From 73-13 sp035555435 (GTDB lineage: Bacteria > Actinomycetota > Actinomycetes > Actinomycetales > Microbacteriaceae), in contig DATMGN010000017.1 in assembly GCA_035555435.1 (NCBI GenBank), positions 1 through 64,000 of the forward strand: 64,000 bases of DNA, written 5' to 3'. Shown here piece by piece: positions 7,026 to 17,630 of this stretch; position 1 is the first letter of the stretch; every line of letters starts with the position of its first letter. A model generated the notes under the pieces. The model searched no databases, was not told the origin of the DNA, and saw nothing but the letters and a program-made list of their open reading frames with translations. Both the position numbers and the translations under genes were made by a program.

Positions 7026-7978
7026 CGCGGCTGCGGCGCACGCGGCCCGGGGACGCCGGCTACCGGCGGGTGCGGCGCGGTCGCGGCGTCGGCTACGTCG
7101 ACCCGGACGGGGAGCCCGTCCGAGATCCCGCGGTGCTCGAGCGCGTGCGCGCGCTCGCGATCCCGCCCGCCTGGACCGACGTGTGGATCGCGATCCCCGA
7201 GCACGCCCACATCCAGGCGACCGGCGTCGACGCGGCCGGGCGGCGGCAGTACCTGTACCACCCGGCCTGGCGCGTGCGCGCGGACCGGGAGAAGTTCGAT
7301 CGCATGCTCGAGCTCGCGCGCGTCCTGCCCGGCGCCCGGCGCGCGGTGACGCGCGACCTGCGGCGCGACGAGCTCGATCGCGATCGCGTGCTCGCCGGTG
7401 CCTTCCGCCTGCTCGACTCGGGGGCGCTCCGTGTCGGCTCCGAGCGGTACGCCGACGAGCACGGCAGCGATGGGCTGACGACGCTGCTCGGCGCGCACGT
7501 GCGATTCCGGGAGAATGCGATCCTCCTCGCCTTCCCCGGTAAGAGCGGTCAGGTGTGGTCGTCGGAGCTGCACGACCCGGACCTTGCCCGCCTGCTCGCG
7601 CAGCTGCGGCGCGGCCCGCGCTCGCGGCTCTTCGCGTGGCGGGGCGACGGGCGGGTGCGGGTGCTGCGCGCCGAGGAGATCAACGAGGACCTGCGGCGCC
7701 GGCTCGGCGGCGCCTTCAGCGCGAAGGACTTCCGGACGCTGCGCGGCAGCGCTGTCGCCGCGCGGAGCCTCGCGCGCGCCGGGATCGCCTCGTCGGTCTC
7801 GGGGCGTCGGCGCGTGGTCGCCGCCGCGATGCGCGACGTCGCCGATGCGCTCGGCAACACGCCCGCCGTCTCGCGGGCTAGCTACGTGGACCCGCGCATC
7901 GTCGACCGCTACGAGCACGGGGAGGTCATCGACCCGGCGCGCGCGGTCGAGCCCCAGCTGGTGACACTCTTGCGATAG
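7022..7978 (+). CDS. DNA topoisomerase IB (poxvirus-type)
   Basis: A 318-residue eukaryotic/poxvirus-type topoisomerase IB that relaxes supercoils through a 3'-phosphotyrosine. Visible active-site blocks are 'LRVGSERYA..HGS.GLTTL', the FPGKSG lysine, FRTLRGS arginine, and the nucleophile Tyr288 in the NTPAVSRASY motif. The TTG start at 7022 overlaps the stop of the dehydrogenase gene and has GGAAGG upstream, so the two are translationally coupled. The pairing with stress-type genes suggests DNA maintenance under stress (inference). Size matches the bacterial family. Confidence 0.88.
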   Translation: MTRLRRTRPGDAGYRRVRRGRGVGYVDPDGEPVRDPAVLERVRALAIPPAWTDVWIAIPEHAHIQATGVDAAGRRQYLYHPAWRVRADREKFDRMLELARVLPGARRAVTRDLRRDELDRDRVLAGAFRLLDSGALRVGSERYADEHGSDGLTTLLGAHVRFRENAILLAFPGKSGQVWSSELHDPDLARLLAQLRRGPRSRLFAWRGDGRVRVLRAEEINEDLRRRLGGAFSAKDFRTLRGSAVAARSLARAGIASSVSGRRRVVAAAMRDVADALGNTPAVSRASYVDPRIVDRYEHGEVIDPARAVEPQLVTLLR

Positions 7979-7996
7979 ATCAGCAATTTTCTTGAG

Positions 7997-8070
<74 letters not shown>

Positions 8071-8086
8071 AATGGACCTGACGAGT

Positions 8087-9037
8087 CTACCGGATGCCGG
8101 ATGGGACGGGCGCCGCGACGAGCGTCAGCACGACCGCCTCTGGCGGGCACGCGAAGCGCACCGGGGCGTAGATCGACGTCCCGATGCCGGCCGACACCTC
8201 GAGCCACGCGGTACGGCGCGCGTGCGTCCACGTCGACAGTCCCTGCGCCTGCTCGCGGGGGATGTCGCAGTTGGTGACGAGCGCCGGCAGCCCTGGGATC
8301 CGCACCTGACCGCCATGCGTGTGACCCGCGAAGATGACGTCCGCGCCCTGCGTCGTGAACGCGTCGAGCACCCGCTGGTAGGGCGCGTGCGCGAGGGCCA
8401 GCGTCAGGTCCTGTGCGTCCGAGCCTTCGCGCAGCTCCTCGACGAGCTGGGGGAGCCGGTCGAGCCGGTCGAGCCCCAGGTGCGGGTCGTCGACGCCGAT
8501 GAGCTCGAGCGCCGACCCGCGCAGCTCGATCGCGCGCGGAGCCTGCGCGACGTCGAACCAACCGAGCTGCTCGAAGTAGTCCTCCAGCGCGCCGGTGTCG
8601 AGGCGCTGCCGGGGCTCCGCCTTGCTCGGGCCCGAGAAGTACGCGAACGGGTTGATGCGGCGTGGCGCGAAGTAGTCGTTCGAGCCGTGCACGAACGCGC
8701 CCGGCGTACCGCGCCGCAGCAGCGGCTCGAAGGCGCGGCGAAGCCCCGCGAGGCCGTCCTCGTGCCCGAGGAGGTCGCCCGTCGTGACGACGAGGTCCGG
8801 TTCGGTGATCGAGGCGATCCGCGCGAGCCAGTCCTGCTTCTGCCGCTGCCACGGCGCCATGTGCAGGTCGCTCAGGTGCAGGATCGTGATGGTCCGCGAC
8901 CCGGGCGCGAGCACCGGCAGGATCTCCTGGCGCACCTGATAGCGGTTGCGCTCGATGAGCGTCCCCCAGGCGAGCGCGGCGACGCCGGCCGCCCCGATGA
9001 CGCCGAGCGCCGTCCCGGCTGCCCTCATGTTGGTCAC
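8087..9037 (-). CDS. membrane-anchored metallophosphoesterase
   Basis: The 316-residue calcineurin-like phosphoesterase has one N-terminal membrane helix (about residues 7-27). Metal ligands are visible in HLSDLH (54-59), TTGD (85-88), GSND (118-121, in place of the usual GNHD, as in actinobacterial relatives), a LAHAPY histidine and GHTHGG. The active domain should sit outside the membrane or at its inner face. It starts eight bases after the PBP stop, so it probably belongs to that operon, a common arrangement in actinobacteria. Start GTG 9037 or ATG 9028 cannot be separated. Substrate unknown. Confidence 0.85.
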   Translation of the reverse strand: MTNMRAAGTALGVIGAAGVAALAWGTLIERNRYQVRQEILPVLAPGSRTITILHLSDLHMAPWQRQKQDWLARIASITEPDLVVTTGDLLGHEDGLAGLRRAFEPLLRRGTPGAFVHGSNDYFAPRRINPFAYFSGPSKAEPRQRLDTGALEDYFEQLGWFDVAQAPRAIELRGSALELIGVDDPHLGLDRLDRLPQLVEELREGSDAQDLTLALAHAPYQRVLDAFTTQGADVIFAGHTHGGQVRIPGLPALVTNCDIPREQAQGLSTWTHARRTAWLEVSAGIGTSIYAPVRFACPPEAVVLTLVAAPVPSGIR

Positions 9038-9044
9038 GATCGGC

Positions 9045-11693
9045 CTAGGTGGGCGGCGGCGCGGGGACGCACTCGGCGAGGTTCGAGCTGCTGAGCGTCA
9101 CCGACAGCGTGACCGCGGTGGACGTCTTGATCTGCAGCGTGCCGCCACCCGGCGTCATGCCCTCGACCGTTCGCCCGGCCACGAAGCCGTCGCTGGGCCC
9201 GTACGTCGGGTTGACGCCCGGAGCTCGCTGATAGCCCGAAGGGCACGACACGGCCACCGAGATCGTCGGGTAGCTCGCGGCGACGAGGATCGACCGCGCG
9301 TTGTTCACCGTCTCTCCGACGACGTCGGGAATCACGGTCATGTTCTGCAGGCTCTTGCCGAGATTGATCGTCGTGCCGGCACCGACCGCTTCGCCGGCCG
9401 CGGGGGACTGCGTCGAGATCGTGCCGAGCGGCTGATCCGAGGGGAAGTCGCCGGCGTCGGTCACCGCGAACCCGACCGCCTCGAGCGCCTGCTTCGCCTG
9501 TTCGAACGTCAGGCCGAGGTTCGACACGTTCGGCACGATCGTGCGCCCGCCCGTGTCGTACTTGCCGCTCGGGGTGGGGAACGCGCCGCCGCCGAAGCGC
9601 GCGTTCTGGAATCCCATGATCTCGCGCATGATGTCGTGACGGACGAGCCGGATCGCGCTCGGGATGCCGTCGACCCAGTAGCCGTACATGCTGAAGTGAC
9701 CGACGATGTTGCCGGTCCACACGATCGTCGTGTTCGTCGTGGAGGACATCGCGACCCACGTCTGGTCGGACTCACCGCTCGTGCCCGTCTTGGAGAGCAG
9801 CGGGATGCCGTCGCCCGGGTCCGACAGCTCGCCGGTGCCGTTGTAGGTGTTGCCGACGAGGACGTCCGCGACCGTCGCCGCGATGTCGGGGTCGACCGTC
9901 TGCGAGCACTTCGGCGTCTGGCCGGGGTGCGAGTTGCCCTCGCGGTCGGTCCAGGACTCGATGATGATCGGCTCGCACGTCTTGCCGCCGGCGGCGATCG
10001 TTGCGTAGCCGGTCGCGAGCGACAGCGGGGCGACCTCGTTCGTGCCGATGACGCTCGTCGGGTTGGTCTGCAGCTTCGTGCCGTCGGCTCGCTCCGACGC
10101 CATCATCTTGGCCGCGAGCTCGTTGATGTCGCAGAGGTCGAGCTTCGTCGCCATGCGGAGGAAGACGCCGTTGATCGACTGCCACGTGCCCTGGCGGACC
10201 GAGTAGCTGCCCGACTCGCGAGCGTCATTGACGACGTGGGTGTCGACGCCGGCGCCGTTGCAGCGGTCGGACCACTGGTTGGCGGGGATGATGCCCTCGC
10301 CGCCGTTGACGACCTCGTTGACGCCGTGATTCGTGATGAGCCACTGCGTCAGGGTGAAGAGCTTGTAGGTCGACGCCGCGGGGAAGCCAGTCGAGTTGCC
10401 GTACTCGTAGTTCGTGTTGAAGTTGACGGCCGTGGAGATCGCCGGATTGTCGGGCTCGAAGGCGTCGTCGAAGATCTTGTTCTGCACCATCGCCCGGATC
10501 TTGCCGCTGCCCGGCTCGACCGTGACCGCCGAGGCGCCGAACGCGAAGTCGGTGATCCAGTTGGGGGCCCAGTTCCAGACGACGTGCTGCGCGGTGACCT
10601 GCGTCGGGTAGTCCATCGTCGTGTAGAGGGTGTAGCCGCCGCGCGCCCAGTTGGCGCGGCGCTCCTCAGGCGTGGCGCCGAGGAACTCGAAGTCCTTGAC
10701 CGACTTGATGACGTAGTCGCAGAACCAGCGGACCTCCGCCTGCGCGGTCCGGCAGCCCTGCTGCGCCGGCTGGCCGTTGGCGACGAACGCCTCGTCGACG
10801 GGGATGGCGATCGCCGCGTCGTATTCCGCGCGGGTGATGTAACCCTCGTTGAGCATGCCGTTGAGCACGACGCCGTCGCGGCGATCGGCGTTCTCGGCGA
10901 ACCGCTCGGCGGTGCCCTCCGGGTCCTCCGCGTCGAAGTACAGGTTGCGCGCGTTGGGGTACTGGACGATCGCGACGAGCGCGGCGGCCTGCGCGAGGTT
11001 CAGTTGAGAGGCGTGGATCCCGAAGTAGCGCTGCGCCGCCGCCTCGATGCCGTACGTCTGCGCGCCGAAGTACGCGATGTTGAGATACGCGGTGATGATC
11101 TCCTTCTTCGTATACTTCTTCTCGAGGCCGACCGCGATCTTCATCTCCTTGATCTTGCGGTCGAAGCTCGTCGCGGTCGCCTCCGCGTAGGCGGCACGGC
11201 GTTCTTCCTCGGTCGGGAGGTTGTACGCCTCCTGGATGAAGGTCTGCTTGACGAGCTGCATCGTCAGCGTCGACGCGCCCGACTCGATGCCGCCCGAGCT
11301 CACATTGCCGAGCGCCGCGCGAATGACGCCGGGGATGTCGATGCCGCCGTGCTCGTAGAAGCGCCGGTCTTCGGCGGCGATGAGCGCGTCGATGACGTAG
11401 GGCGAGATCTGCGTGTAGGGGACCTCTTCGCGGTTCTGGTCGAAGACGGTCGCGACCTCGACCCAGCCGCCGTCGCCGTGCGCCATGATGACGTTGCGCT
11501 GGGGGAGGTCGTCGAGCTCGAAGTAGTCGGGGATGGAGTCGAAGACGCCGATCGCGCTCGAGGCGGCGATCCCGGTGAGGGCGACGGCGGGCGCCACCGT
11601 GACGGTCACGAGCACGCCAGCGACGGTGCCGAGCCCCACGAGGCCGAGGAGCCCGGTGAGCCAGTTGCGGCGCGGAGCTTCCTGGGCAGACAT
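9045..11693 (-). CDS. class A penicillin-binding protein with PASTA domains
   Basis: An 882-residue bifunctional peptidoglycan synthase. It has an N-terminal membrane helix (about 15-45) and a GT51 glycosyltransferase domain with the catalytic Glu108 in EDRRFYEHGG. The transpeptidase domain shows S441TYK, a later SIN motif and KTGTSG at about 635. Two C-terminal PASTA domains (about 700-880) probably sense or bind cell wall. It polymerises and cross-links peptidoglycan outside the membrane. PonA-type proteins in this phylum have this layout. The next gene downstream on the same strand is the phosphoesterase; upstream it diverges from 11747. Confidence 0.93.
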   Translation of the reverse strand: MSAQEAPRRNWLTGLLGLVGLGTVAGVLVTVTVAPAVALTGIAASSAIGVFDSIPDYFELDDLPQRNVIMAHGDGGWVEVATVFDQNREEVPYTQISPYVIDALIAAEDRRFYEHGGIDIPGVIRAALGNVSSGGIESGASTLTMQLVKQTFIQEAYNLPTEEERRAAYAEATATSFDRKIKEMKIAVGLEKKYTKKEIITAYLNIAYFGAQTYGIEAAAQRYFGIHASQLNLAQAAALVAIVQYPNARNLYFDAEDPEGTAERFAENADRRDGVVLNGMLNEGYITRAEYDAAIAIPVDEAFVANGQPAQQGCRTAQAEVRWFCDYVIKSVKDFEFLGATPEERRANWARGGYTLYTTMDYPTQVTAQHVVWNWAPNWITDFAFGASAVTVEPGSGKIRAMVQNKIFDDAFEPDNPAISTAVNFNTNYEYGNSTGFPAASTYKLFTLTQWLITNHGVNEVVNGGEGIIPANQWSDRCNGAGVDTHVVNDARESGSYSVRQGTWQSINGVFLRMATKLDLCDINELAAKMMASERADGTKLQTNPTSVIGTNEVAPLSLATGYATIAAGGKTCEPIIIESWTDREGNSHPGQTPKCSQTVDPDIAATVADVLVGNTYNGTGELSDPGDGIPLLSKTGTSGESDQTWVAMSSTTNTTIVWTGNIVGHFSMYGYWVDGIPSAIRLVRHDIMREIMGFQNARFGGGAFPTPSGKYDTGGRTIVPNVSNLGLTFEQAKQALEAVGFAVTDAGDFPSDQPLGTISTQSPAAGEAVGAGTTINLGKSLQNMTVIPDVVGETVNNARSILVAASYPTISVAVSCPSGYQRAPGVNPTYGPSDGFVAGRTVEGMTPGGGTLQIKTSTAVTLSVTLSSSNLAECVPAPPPT

Positions 11694-11746
11694 AGACTCA
11701 AGGGTACGGGATGCGCCTTCGCGCCTAGCTGAACGGATGCCGCGAA

Positions 11747-11905
11747 ATGACTGTCTGGGAATACACCGTCACCCCGCTCCTCCTCCACCAGGAGGCGAAG
11801 ATCCTCAACAACTGGGGCGCGGACGGATGGGAGCTCGTCTCGATCCAGCAGGGACCGCAGGGCGGGCTCATCGCGTTCCTGAAGCGCCCCGGCGCGACCG
11901 GCTGA
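11747..11905 (+). CDS. DUF4177-like small protein, 52 aa
   Basis: A 52-residue protein, MTVWEYTVTPLLLHQEAK... followed by LNNWGADGWELVSIQQ and FLKRP. The pattern of a beta strand, helix, 'GADGWELV' and a closing strand is typical of DUF4177-like proteins. It lies between the divergent PBP gene and ridA (33-base gap to ridA). This exact small ORF followed by a RidA gene is a recurrent actinobacterial pairing. Role unknown. Confidence 0.7.
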   Translation: MTVWEYTVTPLLLHQEAKILNNWGADGWELVSIQQGPQGGLIAFLKRPGATG

Positions 11906-11938
11906 TCGTCGACGAAAGAAACTTCTGAGGAGAACGCC

Positions 11939-12400
11939 ATGGGTGCCATCGCTGATCGTCTCGCCGAGTTGGGGCTCGAGCTTCCGGGGGTGGCCGCGCC
12001 GGCCGGGGCCTATGTCCCCGCCGTCGTGACCGGCAACCTCGTCTTCACGGCGGGGCAGTTGCCGTTCGCGGGGGGCGCGCTCCCGGCGACCGGCAAGGTG
12101 GGGGCGGAGGTCACGCCGGAGGCGGCGGCAGACTACGCGCGCACGGCCGCGCTCAACGCGCTCGCGGCGGCGGGGAACGCGATCGGCTCGCTCGACCGCG
12201 TCACCCGGGTCGTGAAGACGGTCGTCTTCGTCGCCTCGGCGCCCGACTTCAGCGGGCAGCCGGCGGTCGCAAACGGCGCCTCGGGGCTGCTCGTCGACGT
12301 CTTCGGGGAGCCGGGCAAGCACGCCCGCTCCGCGGTGGGGGTCGCGGTGCTGCCGTTCGACGCGCCGGTGGAGGTCGAGCTGATCCTCGAGTTCGCGTGA
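11939..12400 (+). CDS. RidA/YjgF family protein
   Basis: A single-domain, 153-residue RidA homologue of the YjgF-like subfamily that lacks the short N-terminus of E. coli RidA. The catalytic arginine equivalent is Arg130 in HARS, followed by VGVAVLPFDAPVEVELILEFA. RidA enzymes hydrolyse reactive enamine/imine intermediates from PLP enzymes. A GAGGAGAA ribosome site precedes ATG 11939. It contrasts with the triple RidA fusion at 34042, where two of three domains lost that arginine. Confidence 0.85.
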   Translation: MGAIADRLAELGLELPGVAAPAGAYVPAVVTGNLVFTAGQLPFAGGALPATGKVGAEVTPEAAADYARTAALNALAAAGNAIGSLDRVTRVVKTVVFVASAPDFSGQPAVANGASGLLVDVFGEPGKHARSAVGVAVLPFDAPVEVELILEFA

Positions 12401-12422
12401 GCCGCCGCCGCTCTCCGACTCG

Positions 12423-13988
12423 ATGGGCCCGCTCACGGACCCGCAGGCCCTCATGAAGCGGCCCCCTGAGCGAGCCGAAGGCGAGTCGAAGGGGCGCCTA
12501 CGCCAGGACAGCCGCCTCGTCGAGCCGGGCGACGTGTTCGTCGCGCTTGACGGCGTCGTCCCCGCCCGCGGTGCCTGGGTCGCCGACGCGCTGGCGCGCG
12601 GCGCCGCGCAGGCCTGGGTCGACGCCGACCTCGCCGACGTCCCGCAGGACCCGCGGGTCATCGCGTTCTCCCCGCTCGTCGACGCCGTCGGGCAACTCGC
12701 GTCCGATTGGTACGGCCGCCCGTCGGAGCAGCTCACCGTCTTCGGCGTCACGGGCACGAACGGCAAGACGTCGACGGTGCAGCTGCTCGCGCAGGCGTGG
12801 GAGATGCTCGGGCGTCGCGCGGCGACGATCGGCACGCTCGGCGCGGCGATGCACGGCGACGAGCTGACGCTGAACGGCTACACGACGCCGCCCGTCACGC
12901 GCCTGCACGAGCTGCTCGCGGAGTTCCGCGAGCGCGGCGCGACGCACATCGCCCTCGAGGTGTCCTCGCACGCGCTCGAGGAGCAACGCGCCGACGGCGT
13001 CGCCTTCGACGCGGTGCACTACGCGAATCTGACGCGCGACCACCTCGACTACCACGGCTCAATGACGCACTACGCCGCCCAGAAGGCGAAGATCTACGCC
13101 CTCAATGTGCACGTTCCCACCCAGGGTGCGCCCAACGACGCGCACACTGGGGGCAAACGTGCACCTTGGCGGGGGGTGCCGCTCGCGGTGGGCAATCTCG
13201 ACGACGAGACGGTGCGCGGCGAGTGGGGCGCGCTGGCGGACGGGCGCGAGCGGATCGGGTTGAGCTCGCGCGGCGCACCGGGTGCCGAGATCCGCGCGGA
13301 GCGGCTGCGCTTCGAGATCGCCGGCACGACCTTCGACCTCGTCGACGACGGCCCGGGCGGCGGGAGCGTGACCGTCACGTCGCCGCTCATCGGGCGGTTC
13401 AACGTCGACAACCTCCTCGCGGTCGTCGCGGTGCTGCGCCGCATCGACGGCATCCCGCTCGCGGACGTCGCCGCGATCATCCCGCGGCTGCGCGCCCCCA
13501 ACGGTCGCATGTGGCGGATCCGCCCCGACGAGTCGCTGCCGACCGTCATCGTCGACGCGGGCCACACGCCGGACGCGATGCGCCAGGCGGTGACGGCGCT
13601 CGGCGAGTACGGCTTCGAGCGGATCATCACGGTGTTCGGCGCGACCGGCGACCGCGACCCCGGCAAGCGGCCCGAGATGGCCCGGGCGATTGAGGACGGC
13701 TCCGACGTCGTCGTCGTGACGGATGACGACGTGCACGATGAGGACGGCGACCAGATCGTCGCGCAACTGCTCGAGGCGATGCGCAACCCCGCGGCCGCGA
13801 CGGTGATCCGGGACCGGACCTCGGCCGTCGAGCACGCGATCCGGCTCGCGACGCCCGCCGATGTCGTGCTGCTCGCCGGCAAGGGGCACGAACCGATGCA
13901 GATCGTCGCGAACCACGTCGAGGTCCCGTACTCGGACATCGAGACGGCGGAGCGGGTGCTCGCGCGGCTGCTGGCCGAGCGAGGCTGA
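12423..13988 (+). CDS. MurE-like Mur ligase with in-frame palindrome insertions
   Basis: The 521-residue protein has the Mur ligase layout: DSR..PGDVFVAL substrate loop, P-loop GVTGTNGKTST (about residue 113), TRDHLDYHG, the QKAKI lysine, and GKGHE near the C-terminus. It should add the third stem-peptide residue to UDP-MurNAc-Ala-Glu. The diagnostic DNPR motif (diaminopimelate type) is replaced by a TDDDVHDED stretch, so the added residue cannot be read from sequence. Residues about 14-23 and 229-248 are encoded by REP-like palindromes. The N-terminal 30 residues are unlike MurE. The start is uncertain (12423 or 12453; neither has a good ribosome site). Confidence 0.8.
   Translation: MGPLTDPQALMKRPPERAEGESKGRLRQDSRLVEPGDVFVALDGVVPARGAWVADALARGAAQAWVDADLADVPQDPRVIAFSPLVDAVGQLASDWYGRPSEQLTVFGVTGTNGKTSTVQLLAQAWEMLGRRAATIGTLGAAMHGDELTLNGYTTPPVTRLHELLAEFRERGATHIALEVSSHALEEQRADGVAFDAVHYANLTRDHLDYHGSMTHYAAQKAKIYALNVHVPTQGAPNDAHTGGKRAPWRGVPLAVGNLDDETVRGEWGALADGRERIGLSSRGAPGAEIRAERLRFEIAGTTFDLVDDGPGGGSVTVTSPLIGRFNVDNLLAVVAVLRRIDGIPLADVAAIIPRLRAPNGRMWRIRPDESLPTVIVDAGHTPDAMRQAVTALGEYGFERIITVFGATGDRDPGKRPEMARAIEDGSDVVVVTDDDVHDEDGDQIVAQLLEAMRNPAAATVIRDRTSAVEHAIRLATPADVVLLAGKGHEPMQIVANHVEVPYSDIETAERVLARLLAERG
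12461..12495. repeat. REP-like element inside murE 5' end
   Basis: The stretch starting GCCCCCTGAGCGAGCC and ending GTCGAAGGGGC matches, from memory, a repeated extragenic motif of Microbacteriaceae genomes (CCTTCGACTCGC...CTCAGGG on the other strand). Here it is translated as part of the MurE N-terminus immediately before the conserved QDSR motif. Copy number cannot be checked from the window. Confidence 0.45.
13107..13164. repeat. 24-bp imperfect palindrome inside murE
   Basis: Arms 13107-13130 and 13141-13164 match at 20 of 24 positions around a 10-base loop; both ends read GTGCACGTT outward-in. The element adds about 20 residues in frame between the KIYALN and PLAVGNLDD parts of the Mur ligase, where other MurE proteins have only a short loop. 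Confidence 0.65.
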
Positions 13989-14060
13989 CGGCGTCCTGTG
14001 CTCGGGTCGCTCGGCGGGGGAGCCCTGACCCGCGCGCCGACGAAGGACTTCGCGCGGGGC

Positions 14061-14175
14061 TAGGAGTATTCGCGCCGGATCGGTCCTACGGCCGCCGGAA
14101 CTCCTACTCTCACGCACCGCACCGCACCGCGCCGCACCGCAGCGCACGCACCGCGCGCACCGCGCCGCCGCAGCG
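14061..14175. repeat. intergenic palindrome plus CGCAC simple repeat
   Basis: Between murE and the acetyltransferase gene lies a possible palindromic element bounded by TAGGAGT (14061-14067) and ACTCCTA (14100-14106). It is followed by a run of degenerate CGCAC/CGCGC pentamers to about 14175. No gene is seen here. The hairpin could end the murE transcript. Confidence 0.35.
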
Positions 14176-14183
14176 GGGGGTTG

Positions 14184-14726
14184 TCAGAGCGGGATCTCGT
14201 AGTGGATGAAGCCCGAGCGTTCGGCGACCCGGTCGTAGAGCCGGCGGGCGGTGTCGTTCGTCTCGGCGGTGAGCCAGTAGACCTTCGCCGAGCCATGCTC
14301 GGCCGCCCACGCGCGCACATGCTCGATGAGCGCCGCGCCCGCCCCGGCCCCGCGCGCGTCGGGCACGACGTAGAGGTCCTCGAGGTAGCAGTAGTCGGCG
14401 CGGGTCCACGTCGCGAGGTGCGTGAGCCAGTGGACCAGCCCGATCGCGCGCCCGTGGCCGTCTCGGGCGATCGCCCCGCGGAGGCGTGCTCGCGCATCCG
14501 CCGCGGCAACGTCGCTGCCCGAGGCCTCGCCGTGGTTGCCGACCACGGCACCCTCGGTCGCGTTCTGCCTCGCCTGGTCGGTCGCCGACTCCGGCGCGGT
14601 CAGGCGCGCGAACGTCGCCTCGGTCGTCGCGTCGTCGAGATCGCTCGCATAGAACGCGAGGTACGCGCCCCACAGCGCCGCCCACTCCTCGCGGTCCTCA
14701 GGGCGGATCGGCGTGATCTCGACCAT
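14184..14726 (-). CDS. GNAT family N-acetyltransferase
   Basis: A 180-residue GNAT enzyme. The acetyl-CoA-binding motif A is DLYVVPDARGAGAGAALIEHV in pattern (about residues 117-137), followed by the WLTAETNDTARRLYDRV motif B region. Residues about 46-85 form an unusual Ala/Gly-rich insertion between the N-terminal helix and the central sheet. Substrate unknown; relatives acetylate small amines or protein N-termini. It ends 24 bases before acs on the same strand, but acs lies downstream and is probably a separate or read-through unit. Confidence 0.8.
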   Translation of the reverse strand: MVEITPIRPEDREEWAALWGAYLAFYASDLDDATTEATFARLTAPESATDQARQNATEGAVVGNHGEASGSDVAAADARARLRGAIARDGHGRAIGLVHWLTHLATWTRADYCYLEDLYVVPDARGAGAGAALIEHVRAWAAEHGSAKVYWLTAETNDTARRLYDRVAERSGFIHYEIPL

Positions 14727-14750
14727 CGGCCCAGCGTACGCGCGGCGAAA

Positions 14751-16784
<2,034 letters not shown>

Positions 16785-16929
16785 CGGCTCATCCTAAGGC
16801 GGCGGGGTGCGACGCTCCGAGCCCCGCAGGCCCGATGGCCGTAGTTTCGCGGGGCGCTCGGGGCGCGCGGATGCGGGCCGTATGTCAAGCGGGCGTTCAG
16901 GAAACCACCTGGTCGCACTCGGGGAGCGG

Positions 16930-17040
16930 GCGTACCATCTGTGGTACCGGTTCCCCCGGGATCGCGGTCGGGCGTCCCCCGCACCGACCGCGCAGGCGCC
17001 GCCTCCGACATCCCCCCTTGGAGGCGGCGCCCCTCTGTCT
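16930..17040 (+). ncRNA. 6C RNA candidate
   Basis: Three hairpins follow each other: GTACCA/TGGTAC (16932-16947), a 9-bp stem CGCGGTCGG/CCGACCGCG (16963-16992) with five C in its loop, and a 12-bp perfect stem (16995-17006 with 17020-17031) whose loop contains six C. Two tandem stems with C-rich loops define the actinobacterial 6C RNA family. The last stem is followed by CCTCTGTCTG and probably acts as terminator. The RNA would end about 40 bases before the reductase gene. Identification is from structure, not from a covariance search. Confidence 0.65.
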
Positions 17041-17075
17041 GCACTTCGCCATACGCTGGGGGCGGAGGTGGTCGT

Positions 17076-17525
17076 ATGCCGCTCGAGGGTGAGTACGGTC
17101 CGGGTACGTCGGGTTGGGCTCGCGCCCAGGCCGAGGCGTATGAGGCGTCCGGTGGCCGGGAGGCGGGGACGCTGCGCGACACGGGGATGTCGATCATCGT
17201 GCTGACGACGCTCGGCGCGAAGTCGGGGCTGCTCCGAAAGACGGCGCTAATGCGGGTGACCGATGGCGTGCGCTACGCGGTGGTGGCGTCGCGCGGTGGC
17301 GCGCCGGAGCACCCGCAGTGGTACTGGAACATGCTCGCGAATCCGCTCGTGGAGCTCCAGGACGGCGAGGTCAAGCGCGACTATCGAGCCCGCGAGCTCG
17401 AGGGCGCGGAGCGTGATGATTGGTGGGCGCGCTCGGTCGATGCCTACCCGCCCTATGCGGAGTATCAGGCGCTGACCTCGCGGACGATCCCGGTGTTGCT
17501 GCTGGAGCCGGTCGACGCGGTGTAG
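17076..17525 (+). CDS. deazaflavin (F420)-dependent nitroreductase family protein
   Basis: A 149-residue Ddn-like flavin/deazaflavin-binding protein of the split-barrel fold. Motifs: '[20 protein letters not shown]', the '[18 protein letters not shown]' block and '[10 protein letters not shown]'. The KSG and GG..PQW..N residues form the F420/nucleotide site in this family. It likely transfers hydride to unknown substrates. The ATG at 17076 has a GGAGG site eight bases upstream, which sets the start. It stands alone downstream of the 6C RNA candidate. Confidence 0.83.
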   Translation: MPLEGEYGPGTSGWARAQAEAYEASGGREAGTLRDTGMSIIVLTTLGAKSGLLRKTALMRVTDGVRYAVVASRGGAPEHPQWYWNMLANPLVELQDGEVKRDYRARELEGAERDDWWARSVDAYPPYAEYQALTSRTIPVLLLEPVDAV

Positions 17526-17630
17526 TCGCGCGCTCCCGCGGCTTGTCCACAGGGCGCGTCCGGGGCGAGTTGTTCATGGTCGGGGATCCTGGCAGAACGC
17601 CATGTCCGGCCACGCGCGTAGCGTGCCGGC

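Noticed and set aside
8946..11732. A 928-codon open frame on the plus strand opposite the PBP gene
   Set aside because: It is an antisense shadow: GC-rich codons of the real PBP on the minus strand rarely give stops. The translation is Arg/Asp/Val-rich without any domain.
14107..14175. CGCAC repeats as a possible CRISPR array
   Set aside because: Pentamer microsatellite with no constant repeat-spacer pattern and no cas genes.
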